A stretch of 64,000 nucleotides of DNA from Maricaulis sp965228215. GTDB taxonomy: Bacteria; Pseudomonadota; Alphaproteobacteria; Caulobacterales; Maricaulaceae. The notes beneath the pieces are model-generated. The model was not told the DNA's origin, made no database searches, and saw only the letters and a program-made list of their open reading frames with translations. Position 1 is the first letter of the stretch; every line of letters starts with the position of its first letter. Positions 25,160-37,709 of this stretch are shown piece by piece. The translations under genes were made by a program, and so were the position numbers. Location of the stretch: NCBI GenBank assembly GCA_965228215.1, contig OZ245800.1, forward strand, positions 2,356,001-2,420,000. The letters are read 5' to 3'.

Positions 25160-26126
25160 TTGACGTCTCCCTGGCCCCATAGGCCGTGGCGGGGTTGGTA
25201 CCGCCGGTGGTGTTGGTGAACTGACCCTGGCGGGTAACTGCGCCGCCATAAGACGCGGTCTGGAAACCGCCACCGAGCGGATCGGACTGCACGCAGGCGG
25301 CCGACGGATCGACACCGTAAAGCTGGGCGGAAATCTCCAGCACGGCACGTTCGATCACGGAACGCACGGCCAGCTGGACCGGTTCGAGAGACCGGCCACC
25401 CGTGCCGATATCGATCACGGCTTCATCCCAGAATGCGAACAGTCCGAGGCTGATCTCGCGGCCGATGATCTGCTTCTGGTAGGAGATCACGTCTACGACC
25501 TGCATCGTCTCGGTATCCACCACGCGCAGATCGATACCCACATTCGCCACCCACATGCGGCGATTGTAGAGACCGGTCGGATCACTATCGAAACGGTCAC
25601 CGGCGCGAACGCTCGTACCCGCAGAACGGATATTGTAGTTCAGCTCGGTGATGCCGCCGACGAGATGGAAGTCGGATCCGGGAATGGAGCCGGCCATGAT
25701 CTCGCGGAATTCGGCGTCGGTTTCGTCGTCACCGATGAGGCGGTTGTTCGCATAGCGCATTTCCAGTTCCGACACGGAGGTGTCGAAACGTTCCACCAGG
25801 TGAACACCGGCCTTGGCGAAGGCAGACATGGCCATCAGGGACGCGCCCTGGGTCACGGCTGCACCGCCTTCGGGCGCTGCTCGTCCGGTATAGTCAGCGA
25901 TACGACCCACTGCCACGCGAGGCGAGGGCAGGCCCCGGGAACTCGCGTAATTGGCAAGACAGACCAGTGCCTGGCTGTATGGCGTCGGGTTGGCCACCAC
26001 CGGGGAACCACCGATCGGACGGGTATAAAGTCCGTCATTGCCGCCGGTCCGCGGAGAAGCACAGCCCACCAGGACCAATGCACTGGCGAGGGTCGCCAGA
26101 AGAATCTTAGTCGGGATTATCTTCAT
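25074..26126 (-). CDS. hfaB: Holdfast anchor secretion lipoprotein HfaB (CsgG-like)
   Basis: 350 residues, an outer-membrane lipoprotein of the CsgG family that exports and assembles HfaA and HfaD. The lipobox is LVLVGC with Cys22. CsgG-like stretches include PRVAVGRIADYTG, GAALVTQGASLMAMSAFAKAG as an approximate region (about 77-100), FHLVGGITELNYNI and VGIDLRVVDTETMQVVDVISYQKQI. The last 30 residues are Arg/Asn-rich and are encoded in the DNA that also encodes the HfaD signal peptide in another frame. The ATG at 26126 lies inside the hfaA end (20-base overlap). Confidence 0.93.
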   Translation of the reverse strand: MKIIPTKILLATLASALVLVGCASPRTGGNDGLYTRPIGGSPVVANPTPYSQALVCLANYASSRGLPSPRVAVGRIADYTGRAAPEGGAAVTQGASLMAMSAFAKAGVHLVERFDTSVSELEMRYANNRLIGDDETDAEFREIMAGSIPGSDFHLVGGITELNYNIRSAGTSVRAGDRFDSDPTGLYNRRMWVANVGIDLRVVDTETMQVVDVISYQKQIIGREISLGLFAFWDEAVIDIGTGGRSLEPVQLAVRSVIERAVLEISAQLYGVDPSAACVQSDPLGGGFQTASYGGAVTRQGQFTNTTGGTNPATAYGARETSNVQARENVARGHARRDRNVRNHLRGSYD

Positions 26127-26520
26127 TGGGCACACTCGATTGGGAATTGGCGTTGACATCGCCATTATTGGTTTGGACTGAATTCACCACGACGGTATTC
26201 CAGCTTCCGACCACGTTGACATTCAGCTGATTGCCGATGGCCGTGGCACTGGAACCGACACCACCACCAAACACGCCGCCTTCGGCATTGCGCTGGGTGG
26301 AACCACCGACGCCGGTCTGCATGAGACCGTCGACAATGATCCGGTTGCCGTTTTCATCCCGTCCGGTGAGACCGCCTTGATATGGCTGGTTCTGCTGACC
26401 AGTTGCTCCATAGGGCTGTTCCCAGGACCCGGTTGTCTCGACGGTCTGGCCATGAGCGGACGCCTGGGCAATCATGACCAGGGCGGCGCCAGCGAGAAGC
26501 GTTTGCGTACGAGATTTCAT
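26107..26520 (-). CDS. hfaA: Holdfast anchor protein HfaA
   Basis: 137 residues, with a signal peptide about 1-24 (ALVMIAQASAHG). The mature protein is Gly/Asn/Gln/Val-rich and has a curlin-like look. Residues 92-126 contain one copy of the unit seen repeatedly in HfaD: IGNQ at 95-98 then VQTNNGDVNA at 115-124. In Caulobacter, HfaA is a subunit of an amyloid-like anchor assembly. It is the first gene of hfaA-hfaB-hfaD, and its last 20 bases overlap hfaB. AGGA lies about 14 bases before the ATG. Confidence 0.85.
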   Translation of the reverse strand: MKSRTQTLLAGAALVMIAQASAHGQTVETTGSWEQPYGATGQQNQPYQGGLTGRDENGNRIIVDGLMQTGVGGSTQRNAEGGVFGGGVGSSATAIGNQLNVNVVGSWNTVVVNSVQTNNGDVNANSQSSVPNEDNPD

Positions 26521-26659
26521 CCGGTTTTCGTCCTATTGAACTCAAGCGATCACCGGGAGTGCTGCAATCCGTGTGCCAGCACGCGAAAGCCCGAAATCCC
26601 TTTCTCCTCTTAGGGGAAAGCTTTTGTTAAGACCTGCCCGGTGCCTGATTGGCGCACCA

Positions 26660-27328
26660 ATGCGGGAAAAAGGACCAGGATCTGTGCCAGAGTGGAACGG
26701 TGCGCCGCGACAACCGGTTTTCAATTCAGTCCCGGCAGTGATTCTCGTGCTCGCGGCTCTCATGGCGATCGTGCACTTTTCCGGTGCAGTTTCCGCGCCA
26801 TTGCGGGACCTGTTCGTGGCCAGCTTCATCCTGATTGATGCGCCCGCGGGAATTTCCCTGCCATCCCAGCCGCTTGGAAACGCAGCGCCTTACCTGCTGC
26901 ACGTCTTCGTGCATTTCGGCCTGCTGCATTTCGGCATGAATGTGGTGGTCCTGATCGGGGCAGGCGGGCTGGTCGCGCGCCAATTCGGAACAGGCCTGCG
27001 CGGCACGGCCGGTTTCCTGGTCTTCTTCTTCACCTGCGCACTTGCCGGAGCGCTGACGCAGCAAGTCCTGCCGGCGGATGGGCCGTCCTCGATGGGCGGA
27101 GCCTCCACAGCGATATCCGGTCTGATCGCGGCGGCCGGCTGGGCGCGGGGCGGCTATCGCGGAATGCTGCGGCTCGCCGTGCCGTGGATCGGATTCAACA
27201 TCCTGATCGGTGTCACCGGTGCACTGCTCGTTATCCCGATCGGCTGGGCCGCCCATATCGGTGGCACGATTGCCGGCGCGATCCTCTATCCGGTCCTGAT
27301 CGGCGTGTTCGGCCGGCCGGGACGGTAA
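26660..27328 (+). CDS. Rhomboid family intramembrane serine protease
   Basis: About 222 residues with six membrane spans. The catalytic serine is in SMGGASTAISGL (rhomboid GxSx motif), and the catalytic histidine is in WAAHIGGTIAG near the C-terminus. HVFVHFGLLHFGMNVVVL contains the usual H-x-x-x-N of the L1 loop and TM2. The start is uncertain: ATG at 26660 has no clear ribosome site, while GTG at 26684 follows AGGACCAGGA and gives a protein eight residues shorter. It is divergent from hfaA. Substrates are unknown. Confidence 0.88.
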   Translation: MREKGPGSVPEWNGAPRQPVFNSVPAVILVLAALMAIVHFSGAVSAPLRDLFVASFILIDAPAGISLPSQPLGNAAPYLLHVFVHFGLLHFGMNVVVLIGAGGLVARQFGTGLRGTAGFLVFFFTCALAGALTQQVLPADGPSSMGGASTAISGLIAAAGWARGGYRGMLRLAVPWIGFNILIGVTGALLVIPIGWAAHIGGTIAGAILYPVLIGVFGRPGR

Positions 27329-27337
27329 TGAGCTCGA

Positions 27338-27922
27338 TCAGAACAGCCGGTATTCCTCGCGGACTCCGTCAATTTCGATCGCCTTGATCACCGCATTGCC
27401 GTCGGTGGGAATCGACAAGATCAGGAAATGTCCGTCGCCGCCCTCGCGCAACAAGCGGTCGAGTGTCTGGGCGCGCTCGCGCGGATTGTACAGGCGCTCG
27501 ATATTGAAGCTGGCAGAGACGCGCAGCACCGGATCAGCGTCTGGGTCATCGGAGAAGATGTCACGTTCGTGGGTGACGTAGTTGACGCGGCCCCGGATCA
27601 CGACGCCCGCGCTTGGGCGTTCACGGTGCATGCTGACAGGCCGCCAGACATTGTCTTCCGACGCTTCCAGGATTGCGAAAATCTCGTCACCCAGACCGAA
27701 TGCGTCATCGCCGGCCAGTTCCGACGTGTCCAGGATCCGCAGCTCTGTCGACAGGATGCTGTAGTGGCCCATGAAGAAGTCGCGCGGGTCGTACGTCGTC
27801 ATGGCCATGCGGACTTCGGTGCCATTGGCTCGCCGGTCCAGATGTCCGCCCAGCATGATGACGAGGAAACCTGTCATCACGGCAGCGAGACCCACCATGC
27901 GGATGAGGGGAGAGAGGATCAT
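27338..27922 (-). CDS. GDYXXLXY-domain membrane protein
   Basis: 194 residues. One N-terminal span (about 8-26) is followed by a periplasmic domain with the family signature around residues 46-60 (DPRDFFMGHYSILSTEL), a variant of the GDYxxLxY motif with His in place of Asp. These proteins are nearly always encoded with a DUF2157 membrane protein, as here (ATGA overlap), and the pair is thought to act together, though its function is not known. Confidence 0.85.
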   Translation of the reverse strand: MILSPLIRMVGLAAVMTGFLVIMLGGHLDRRANGTEVRMAMTTYDPRDFFMGHYSILSTELRILDTSELAGDDAFGLGDEIFAILEASEDNVWRPVSMHRERPSAGVVIRGRVNYVTHERDIFSDDPDADPVLRVSASFNIERLYNPRERAQTLDRLLREGGDGHFLILSIPTDGNAVIKAIEIDGVREEYRLF

Positions 27923-29280
27923 GATGTGGCCTCCGTTTCATCGCCTGGCTTGTCGGGTGCACGCAGGCCCTTGCGCAGACGCAGCAGACCTGTGCTGATC
28001 GCCACCAGCAATATGCCGCCGACCAGGAAGAAGAGAGAGACGTCGAGCAGGTTCCGGAACGTCTCCGCGTAGATATAGAGCGTCTGCACGATGAAGGCGG
28101 TGATGCCGATACCGCCGATGAAACGCCGGCCGGCGCGGGCGCCCTGGACGATCATCGTCACAGCGAGGGCGAAATAGGCCGCGCCGAGCAGCAGCCGCAG
28201 GAGAAGAACGAGATCGGGGCCGGCGATCCGGACCAGGAGCGGCAGGGAGGCCGCTGCGATGCCTGCCGCCAGGAAGGCCAGGAGGGCAGGCGTGCCGATC
28301 CGACTTTCGGCGCGGCGCAACAGGGCTGCGACGGCCAGGATCGCCAGGAATAGAAGAGCAAGAATCGCGAAGGAGGAGCCGGAACCGAACAGGCCGCTCC
28401 AGCGCTCGTCCAGATCGAGGGATTGCAGGTCGTGCCAGCGTTGATAGTCGGCGAGCGGGTATTGCAGGCTATGGCCGCCGGCCAGGGCAAGCGCCGCGCC
28501 CCAGCCGCCGATGACCCCGCCTCCGGTAATCTCGCGATCCCGCAGCCATGCGCCCAGCATCGCGACCGTGCCGGCAATCAACGTTGACAGACTCGCGAAC
28601 TCGATCGCCGAGATCGTGTCATTGTCCAGCAGGATCCAGAGTGCGTGCGAGGTCCACCCGAACAGGCCGATCGCCAGCAAGTTGAAACTGGTGAGGGAGT
28701 GGAGGCGGTTCGCGCAGACCGCCATGACGGCCCAGAGCGGCAGGTAGGACCAGACGAGATCGGGCATGAAGGGGTTCGCGGTTTCCGCAATGGCCCAGAT
28801 CCCGCCCAGCAGGGTCGCAAGGATCAGAACCGGGCGCGAGGGCAGGGCGATCGCGGTGGCCAGCGCCCCGAGCGCGGTGATCAGGATGGCGGTGTTTCGG
28901 AAGGAACTCATATGGAAGGTCTGGGCGATCAGCAGGATCGCAAGACCGAAAAGGCAGGCTCCCAGCAAGGCCAGCGCATGACCCAGGACCGGGCGTTCAC
29001 GCTTGAAGGAGATCCCGGCGCCCAGATAGCTGCCCCACAATCCCGCGAGCAATATAACGATGCGCAAAAAGCGTGGCGTGCCGTCCCAATTCGCGGCGAC
29101 AAAGCTCAGTGCTGACATGATCAGCAGGACCGAGCCGAGAATCGCCAACGCTCCGGCTGCGGTCCAGCCGCGGGCACGTGACCGCGCGTCCTCCAGAATA
29201 TCGTCGCGATGTTCTCCCGCGACCCATCCCCTGTCTATCCAGCGATCAATGTCCCCGGTCAGCCGTCCAAGATATCCCAT
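27919..29280 (-). CDS. DUF2157 multi-span membrane protein
   Basis: 453 residues. A short cytoplasmic N-terminal helical region (DIDRWIDRGWVAGEHRDDIL) characteristic of DUF2157 is followed by about 12 hydrophobic spans. The family's function is unknown. AGGGAAG lies before the ATG at 29280; longer frames run into the promoter region. It is translationally coupled to the GDYXXLXY gene. Confidence 0.87.
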   Translation of the reverse strand: MGYLGRLTGDIDRWIDRGWVAGEHRDDILEDARSRARGWTAAGALAILGSVLLIMSALSFVAANWDGTPRFLRIVILLAGLWGSYLGAGISFKRERPVLGHALALLGACLFGLAILLIAQTFHMSSFRNTAILITALGALATAIALPSRPVLILATLLGGIWAIAETANPFMPDLVWSYLPLWAVMAVCANRLHSLTSFNLLAIGLFGWTSHALWILLDNDTISAIEFASLSTLIAGTVAMLGAWLRDREITGGGVIGGWGAALALAGGHSLQYPLADYQRWHDLQSLDLDERWSGLFGSGSSFAILALLFLAILAVAALLRRAESRIGTPALLAFLAAGIAAASLPLLVRIAGPDLVLLLRLLLGAAYFALAVTMIVQGARAGRRFIGGIGITAFIVQTLYIYAETFRNLLDVSLFFLVGGILLVAISTGLLRLRKGLRAPDKPGDETEATS

Positions 29281-29414
29281 CAGGCGATCTTCCCTGTGCT
29301 GTTCCCGTAAAGGGTGAGGGAAGCGGAACCGCCTGTCCACGTTAGTTTCGTTCACATGCGGCAGGCGCCGGCTTGTGTTATGCTGCAACTCGAATCCGCT
29401 AGAGGAGGCCTGCC

Positions 29415-29843
29415 ATGACGGTGGACGGTATTCTGAGCGTAAAGGGCCGTGATGTTGTGACGGTCGTGGAAACCATGACATTGGAAGAAGCAGCCAGCGT
29501 GTTGGACAGTCATTCAATCGGAGCCCTTGTTGTTACCGAGACAAGCGGCCGACCGATCGCGGTCTTGTCCGAGAGGGATATTGTCCGTGAAGTCGCCCTG
29601 CATGGTGCGGCCGCGCTCGGGCGACCTGTCGCCCAAGCCATGACCCAGGCGTTCGTGACCGCTGGTATCGACGACAGCGTCGAAGACGTGATGATCCGCA
29701 TGACGGAACGGCGGGTTCGCCACGTTCCTATTGTCCTGGACGGTAAGCTGGGCGGAATCATTTCCATCGGGGATGTCGTGAAAGCGAAGATCGCCGACGT
29801 CGAGGCCGAGACCGCCGCAATCCGCGAATACATCCTGTCTTGA
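29415..29843 (+). CDS. CBS-domain protein
   Basis: 142 residues consisting of two CBS motifs (about 8-62 and 73-130), including GALVVTETSGRPIAVLSERDIVRE and HVPIVLDGKLGGIISIGDVVK. The pair forms a Bateman module that usually binds adenosine nucleotides. No effector domain is attached, so it would act on another protein. AGAGGAGG lies before the ATG. Similar stand-alone proteins are common in alphaproteobacteria, but their target is not known. Confidence 0.92.
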   Translation: MTVDGILSVKGRDVVTVVETMTLEEAASVLDSHSIGALVVTETSGRPIAVLSERDIVREVALHGAAALGRPVAQAMTQAFVTAGIDDSVEDVMIRMTERRVRHVPIVLDGKLGGIISIGDVVKAKIADVEAETAAIREYILS

Positions 29844-30120
29844 GGTTTTGCAGCCTCCGCTGCAGATCCGATTCAATAGACCTGGCAGGGCGTTGCGATG
29901 GGGACCGACACAAAAGTGCAGAATTTCCCGCACAGGGGGGTTGCGCGTTACCGGGCATGCTGTAGAACCCCCTCCACCAACGGCGCTGACGCAGCGGCTT
30001 TCGCCCTTGCCACCCAGCGTCGTTTCCTTATTATGCGAGGTTCTGGTCGTTTTTCAGAGTAGAGCCCGGTGAGTCGCCAAGATGCGCCGGGGAAGCAAAT
30101 TTGTCGCCTAATTCACTGGT
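29844..30120. other. Non-coding stretch upstream of rRNA promoters
   Basis: No convincing gene, tRNA or terminator was seen here. The stretch separates the CBS gene from the first rRNA promoter and may hold activator sites, but I cannot identify any. Confidence 0.4.
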
Positions 30121-30154
30121 GGCCGGTCTGCTGCAGAAGCCCTGAAAAACGCAA

Positions 30155-30183
30155 TTGACTGAGTGTAACGGGCGGCTTAAACC
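30155..30183 (+). promoter_or_regulatory. rRNA promoter P1
   Basis: TTGACT (30155-30160), a 17-base spacer, then TAAACC (30178-30183). The same layout recurs in P2 and P3. Confidence 0.7.
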
Positions 30184-30345
30184 CCGCCCTCCTCGACGGA
30201 AGGGGCCGCCACGGCGGATCCGGAAGGAGGGGGGAAGGCTCTCGCCTTCGGTCTTCATAGGTGCTTTGAACTTCAGAGCGCCGGGCGATTTTGGGAAACA
30301 AAATCAACCGGCTGCAAGAAGCTGCACGAAGACTGAAAACAGCGA

Positions 30346-30374
30346 TTGACTTCAAAACTGGGCGGTCCTAAACA
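30346..30374 (+). promoter_or_regulatory. rRNA promoter P2
   Basis: TTGACT (30346-30351), a 17-base spacer, then TAAACA (30369-30374), preceded by an A-rich possible UP element. Confidence 0.75.
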
Positions 30375-30532
30375 CCGCCCTCCTCGACGGCGAGGCGCCC
30401 CGGCGCTCCAGTCCAGAGAGGGAGAGGCGAACGCCTTTCGAAGTACATAGGTGTGGCTGATTTCGCACCGGCTAGATTTTGGAAACAAAATCAACCGGCT
30501 GAAAGAAACTGCACGAACTTCGAAAAAAGCGT

Positions 30533-30561
30533 TTGACTTGAAAATCGGCGGGCACTAAATA
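30533..30561 (+). promoter_or_regulatory. rRNA promoter P3
   Basis: TTGACT (30533-30538), a 17-base spacer, then TAAATA (30556-30561), the best of the three -10 boxes. An A-rich stretch (30522-30528) precedes it. Confidence 0.78.
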
Positions 30562-30635
30562 GCGCCCTCCTCGCCGCGGCGGTTCTTCGAACCAAGGCGG
30601 CACGGACCCGAAGGCGGAAGTCTTCACCCGGTCCG

Positions 30636-30647
30636 GCTCTTTGACAT
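30636..30647 (+). promoter_or_regulatory. boxA-like antitermination site in rRNA leader
   Basis: GCTCTTTGACAT resembles bacterial rRNA boxA (TGCTCTTTAACA), which recruits the NusB/NusE antitermination complex. Its position in the leader is as expected. Confidence 0.6.
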
Positions 30648-30822
30648 TGTTGGATGGAAAGAGAAACGCAGGCGGCGGTGCTCTGCGGTGGGTCAGACCA
30701 CCATTTGAGATACCGATACGCTGAAGCGTTTTTCTACGACGATTTTTGTTTTGTCCTGGTTCGCCAGGATGGGACAACAATCCCGTTGAACTTTGAATGC
30801 CAAGCGTGTCGGGATCGAACCT

Positions 30823-32297
<1,475 letters not shown>

Positions 32298-32487
32298 GAT
32301 TGTTTATCGGCGCTGAGCTCTGCTCATCCGCTGTTCTCAATCTCTTGGAACTATAGCTGGGACGCGAGCTTGCTCGTGATCACCAGCAAAACAGGCAGTC
32401 GCCGCCGTCTTCGTTTCTCTTTCCAATTCGATCACACCACCGGGTGTGATCCCGCGTTTTCGTTTAGGCGGATGATCAGCGAACTAA

Positions 32488-32564
<77 letters not shown>

Positions 32565-32621
32565 TCGCTTATCTGGATGGATTGCTGAACAGACCAGGCG
32601 AAAAGGCGATCGTGTTTCCAA

Positions 32622-32697
32622 GGGGCTGTAGCTCAGTTGGGAGAGCGGTAGCTTTGCAAGCTTCAGGTCGTCGGTTCGATCCCGTCCAGCTCCACCA
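32622..32697 (+). tRNA. tRNA-Ala (TGC)
   Basis: 76 bases with encoded CCA. The anticodon TGC is in CTTTGCAAG. The acceptor stem GGGGCTG pairs with CAGCTCC, including one G-U pair at position 3-70, which is the alanine identity element. Confidence 0.97.
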
Positions 32698-32926
32698 TTC
32701 CCCGTCAAGGAATGGAAGAAACGCGGAAAGAAACAAGTTTCGTTCATTGCGGAAGCGATGGGCGGATATTTGATATTGTTGTGGAGGGTTCAGCCGCTTG
32801 AGGTTGGACTGAAGAGACATCCTAACCGATGTGAATCATGCGTTGGGTCTTGTCAGGATCTGTACTGCTTGCACGGCTTTACAGATTGGGCGAGGCGTTC
32901 ACCGCGCATGAACATCAATTTTGAGA

Positions 32927-35719
<2,793 letters not shown>

Positions 35720-35803
35720 TTCTAGATGTTCATGCACGGCGATCGCTTCGTCCGTGATGACACTCAAGGTTAGTATGTCTCTTCCGAATGGATCTAACGC
35801 GCC

Positions 35804-35921
35804 GACCGGGTGGTAATTGCAGGGGGACCACACCCGTTCCCATCCCGAACACGGCCGTTAAGACCCCTAGCGCCGATGGTACTGCATCTTAAGGTGTGGG
35901 AGAGTAGGTCGCCGCCCGGTC
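35804..35921 (+). rRNA. rrf: 5S ribosomal RNA
   Basis: About 118 bases. The terminal stem GACCGGGTGG pairs with the CGCCCGGTC end; CACACCCGTTCCCATCCCGAACACGG is the conserved loop region. No tRNA follows the 5S gene; an initiator tRNA gene lies 2.7 kb further on instead. Confidence 0.95.
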
Positions 35922-35958
35922 CGCACGTTTGATCCTTCCCTCCAGACGATTTCAAAAC

Positions 35959-35985
35959 AGCCCCGCCTCGCGCGGGGCTTTTTTA
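35959..35985 (+). terminator. Intrinsic terminator of the rRNA operon
   Basis: AGCCCCGC (35959-35966) pairs with GCGGGGCT (35972-35979), followed by TTTTTTT. Confidence 0.92.
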
Positions 35986-36044
35986 TTGCGTGGATCCCTG
36001 AAATTGATCTTTTCGGACAGTACTTGCAGCGCTAAGCCAGTTGC

Positions 36045-36662
36045 ATGCATTTGACACATCTGATCATCGACGATTTTTTCTCGGATCCGCTCAAGGTTCG
36101 CGAGCTTGCTCTTGGGTTGGATTATCCCGATCCTGGCGAACATGCGAACTATCCCGGTCGGAACGCGTCACGCCCTCTCGAGCTCGGGCCGATAGAGAAA
36201 ATCGCCAGTCAGCTCACCCATGAGCCCCTCGCACCGACACCGCAAACGTCATACGGGAAGCCGCGGATTGCCCTTGATGGCGAGACGGGTGTCTGTGACG
36301 TCCATATCGACATGAATCACTGGTCGGCGATCGTCTATCTAAGCCGCGACGAGGACGCACAGGAGGGCACCCATCTCTTTCGGCACAAGGCAACAGGCCT
36401 AGACCGTGCACCGGTTTTTCCCGGGGAGGCAGAACAATTCGGGTTTTCGAACGGCCAGGCCGCAATCGAGCAGATCCTAACCCGTGACGCCAAGGACCCG
36501 TCGAAGTGGGAAAAGGTCATGACCATTCCCATGAAATTCAACCGGATGGTCCTGTTTCGGGGCTATCTCTGGCACGATGCCGGCGCCTCCTTTGGAGATT
36601 GCCTGGAGAATGGACGCCTAATCCTACCCTATTTTTTCGACAATGCGCGCCCTACGGGCTAG
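36045..36662 (+). CDS. DUF6445 family protein, 2OG-Fe(II) oxygenase-like
   Basis: 205 residues. The central CDVHIDMNHWSAIVYLS and the following GTHLFRHKATGLD, then FNRMVLFRGYLWHDAG and a late GRLILPYFF, match DUF6445, a family related to prolyl-hydroxylase-like iron/2-oxoglutarate oxygenases. His in VHID, Asp in the same motif and His in WHDAG could be the iron ligands, with the Arg of GRL contacting 2-oxoglutarate. Members often occur near tryptophan halogenase genes, but none is seen here. The start ATG has no strong ribosome site. Confidence 0.78.
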   Translation: MHLTHLIIDDFFSDPLKVRELALGLDYPDPGEHANYPGRNASRPLELGPIEKIASQLTHEPLAPTPQTSYGKPRIALDGETGVCDVHIDMNHWSAIVYLSRDEDAQEGTHLFRHKATGLDRAPVFPGEAEQFGFSNGQAAIEQILTRDAKDPSKWEKVMTIPMKFNRMVLFRGYLWHDAGASFGDCLENGRLILPYFFDNARPTG

Positions 36663-36752
36663 CGAGCGCTTGACGCGCTTGCTTGCCTGGATGCGATACC
36701 CATAGTTGAACGCGGCGCCCGAAAGGTCAGTATTCAGGCAAAATCGCTAAAA

Positions 36753-36783
36753 ATAACCGGGGGTTGCGCAAAAGCCCGGTTAT
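36753..36783 (+). terminator. Possible terminator
   Basis: ATAACCGGG (36753-36761) pairs with CCCGGTTAT (36775-36783) across a 13-base loop, but the following T run is weak. It lies after the DUF6445 gene. Confidence 0.5.
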
Positions 36784-36888
36784 TTGTTCGACGCCTAGAT
36801 TGGTTTCGTAAAAAGTCTGTGCGAAAGCAATGACTTGACCGGAGGTCTTCAACTCGGTTGCCGCTAAGGTTCTGAGTGGGGGAAAATC

Positions 36889-37659
36889 TTGAAACATGTA
36901 GTTTTAGCCGCCGGGGCGGCAGTCTTGGCCGGGTGCGCGACGCCGCCGGTCTATGATCCGGTGTTGCCGTTCGAGCCTGATCGGAACGCGGTCTCGCACG
37001 TCGAATACTATGTCGACAGCCTGCCGGACTCTGCCGTAGGTCTGGATGTGCCGATCAATTATTCGGCGATGTCTAACGCGATCAACTCGGCACAATACAG
37101 TACGCCCTATTCGTCTCCCGGCACGGCCGCAGCCGGTGGCATGATCGCCATCCTGGTTATCGCAGCCGTTGATGCGAGTATCGACGCCAACCGGAATTCC
37201 AGAATTGACGACATGCTCGTCGAACAGGGTCTGGACGCCGAGGCGTTTTTCAACGCAGCTCTGGTCGCTCAACTTGAAGAAGACGGTTTGCGTGTCTCCT
37301 CCAATGCAGCGGAACGGGGTCGCGACGGTGAGATAGACGGGGCTGGAGCTTCTTCGGACGCTGTCCTGAACATCGAGGTGACCCATTACGGTTTCGAGCT
37401 TCAGGGCGTCTGGCAGCCCATGGTCATTGCCAATATCGAACTGGTCGCCACACGGTCGGGTGACGTCCTTTTGTCCGACGAGATCCGCTACGGGGTTGGC
37501 AACTGGAACGCCGATGTCGCGATTGCGCCGGCCGATCATCGCTATCTCTTCGCTTCCGTTGACACGATTGTGGAAGACCAGCCCGAACGCGCGCGTGCCG
37601 CGATCGAGTTTGCCTTGCTGCAGACGGCCCGTCGCGCTGCGCAGCTTCTCCGTAACTAG
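36889..37659 (+). CDS. Predicted lipoprotein, TTG start
   Basis: 256 residues with a signal peptide and lipobox (LAAGAAVLAGC, Cys16), hence a membrane-anchored lipoprotein. It contains a hydrophobic Gly/Ala segment (AAAGGMIAILVIAAVDASIDA, about 84-104) and a domain rich in acidic residues. TTG at 36889 is preceded by GGGGGAA at suitable spacing, and no ATG fits better. No family is recognised. It is followed 50 bases later by a second lipoprotein gene on the same strand; the two may form an operon. Confidence 0.7.
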   Translation: MKHVVLAAGAAVLAGCATPPVYDPVLPFEPDRNAVSHVEYYVDSLPDSAVGLDVPINYSAMSNAINSAQYSTPYSSPGTAAAGGMIAILVIAAVDASIDANRNSRIDDMLVEQGLDAEAFFNAALVAQLEEDGLRVSSNAAERGRDGEIDGAGASSDAVLNIEVTHYGFELQGVWQPMVIANIELVATRSGDVLLSDEIRYGVGNWNADVAIAPADHRYLFASVDTIVEDQPERARAAIEFALLQTARRAAQLLRN

Positions 37660-37709
37660 CGGTCCTGCGGGGCTGCGGCCCCGCTGAGGATCCCAGGATC
37701 AAGGTCATC

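Larger units (their letters stand above)
30121..30561 (+). repeat. Three tandem rRNA promoter modules (about 190-base period)
   Basis: Two long similar copies (about 30287-30374 and 30474-30561) begin GATTTTGG(G)AAACAAAATCAACC and continue into TTGACT promoters; a weaker first copy occupies 30121-30183. Each promoter is followed by a CGCCCTCCTCG(A/C)CG element and a short hairpin. The modules appear to be duplicated promoter units. Confidence 0.75.
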
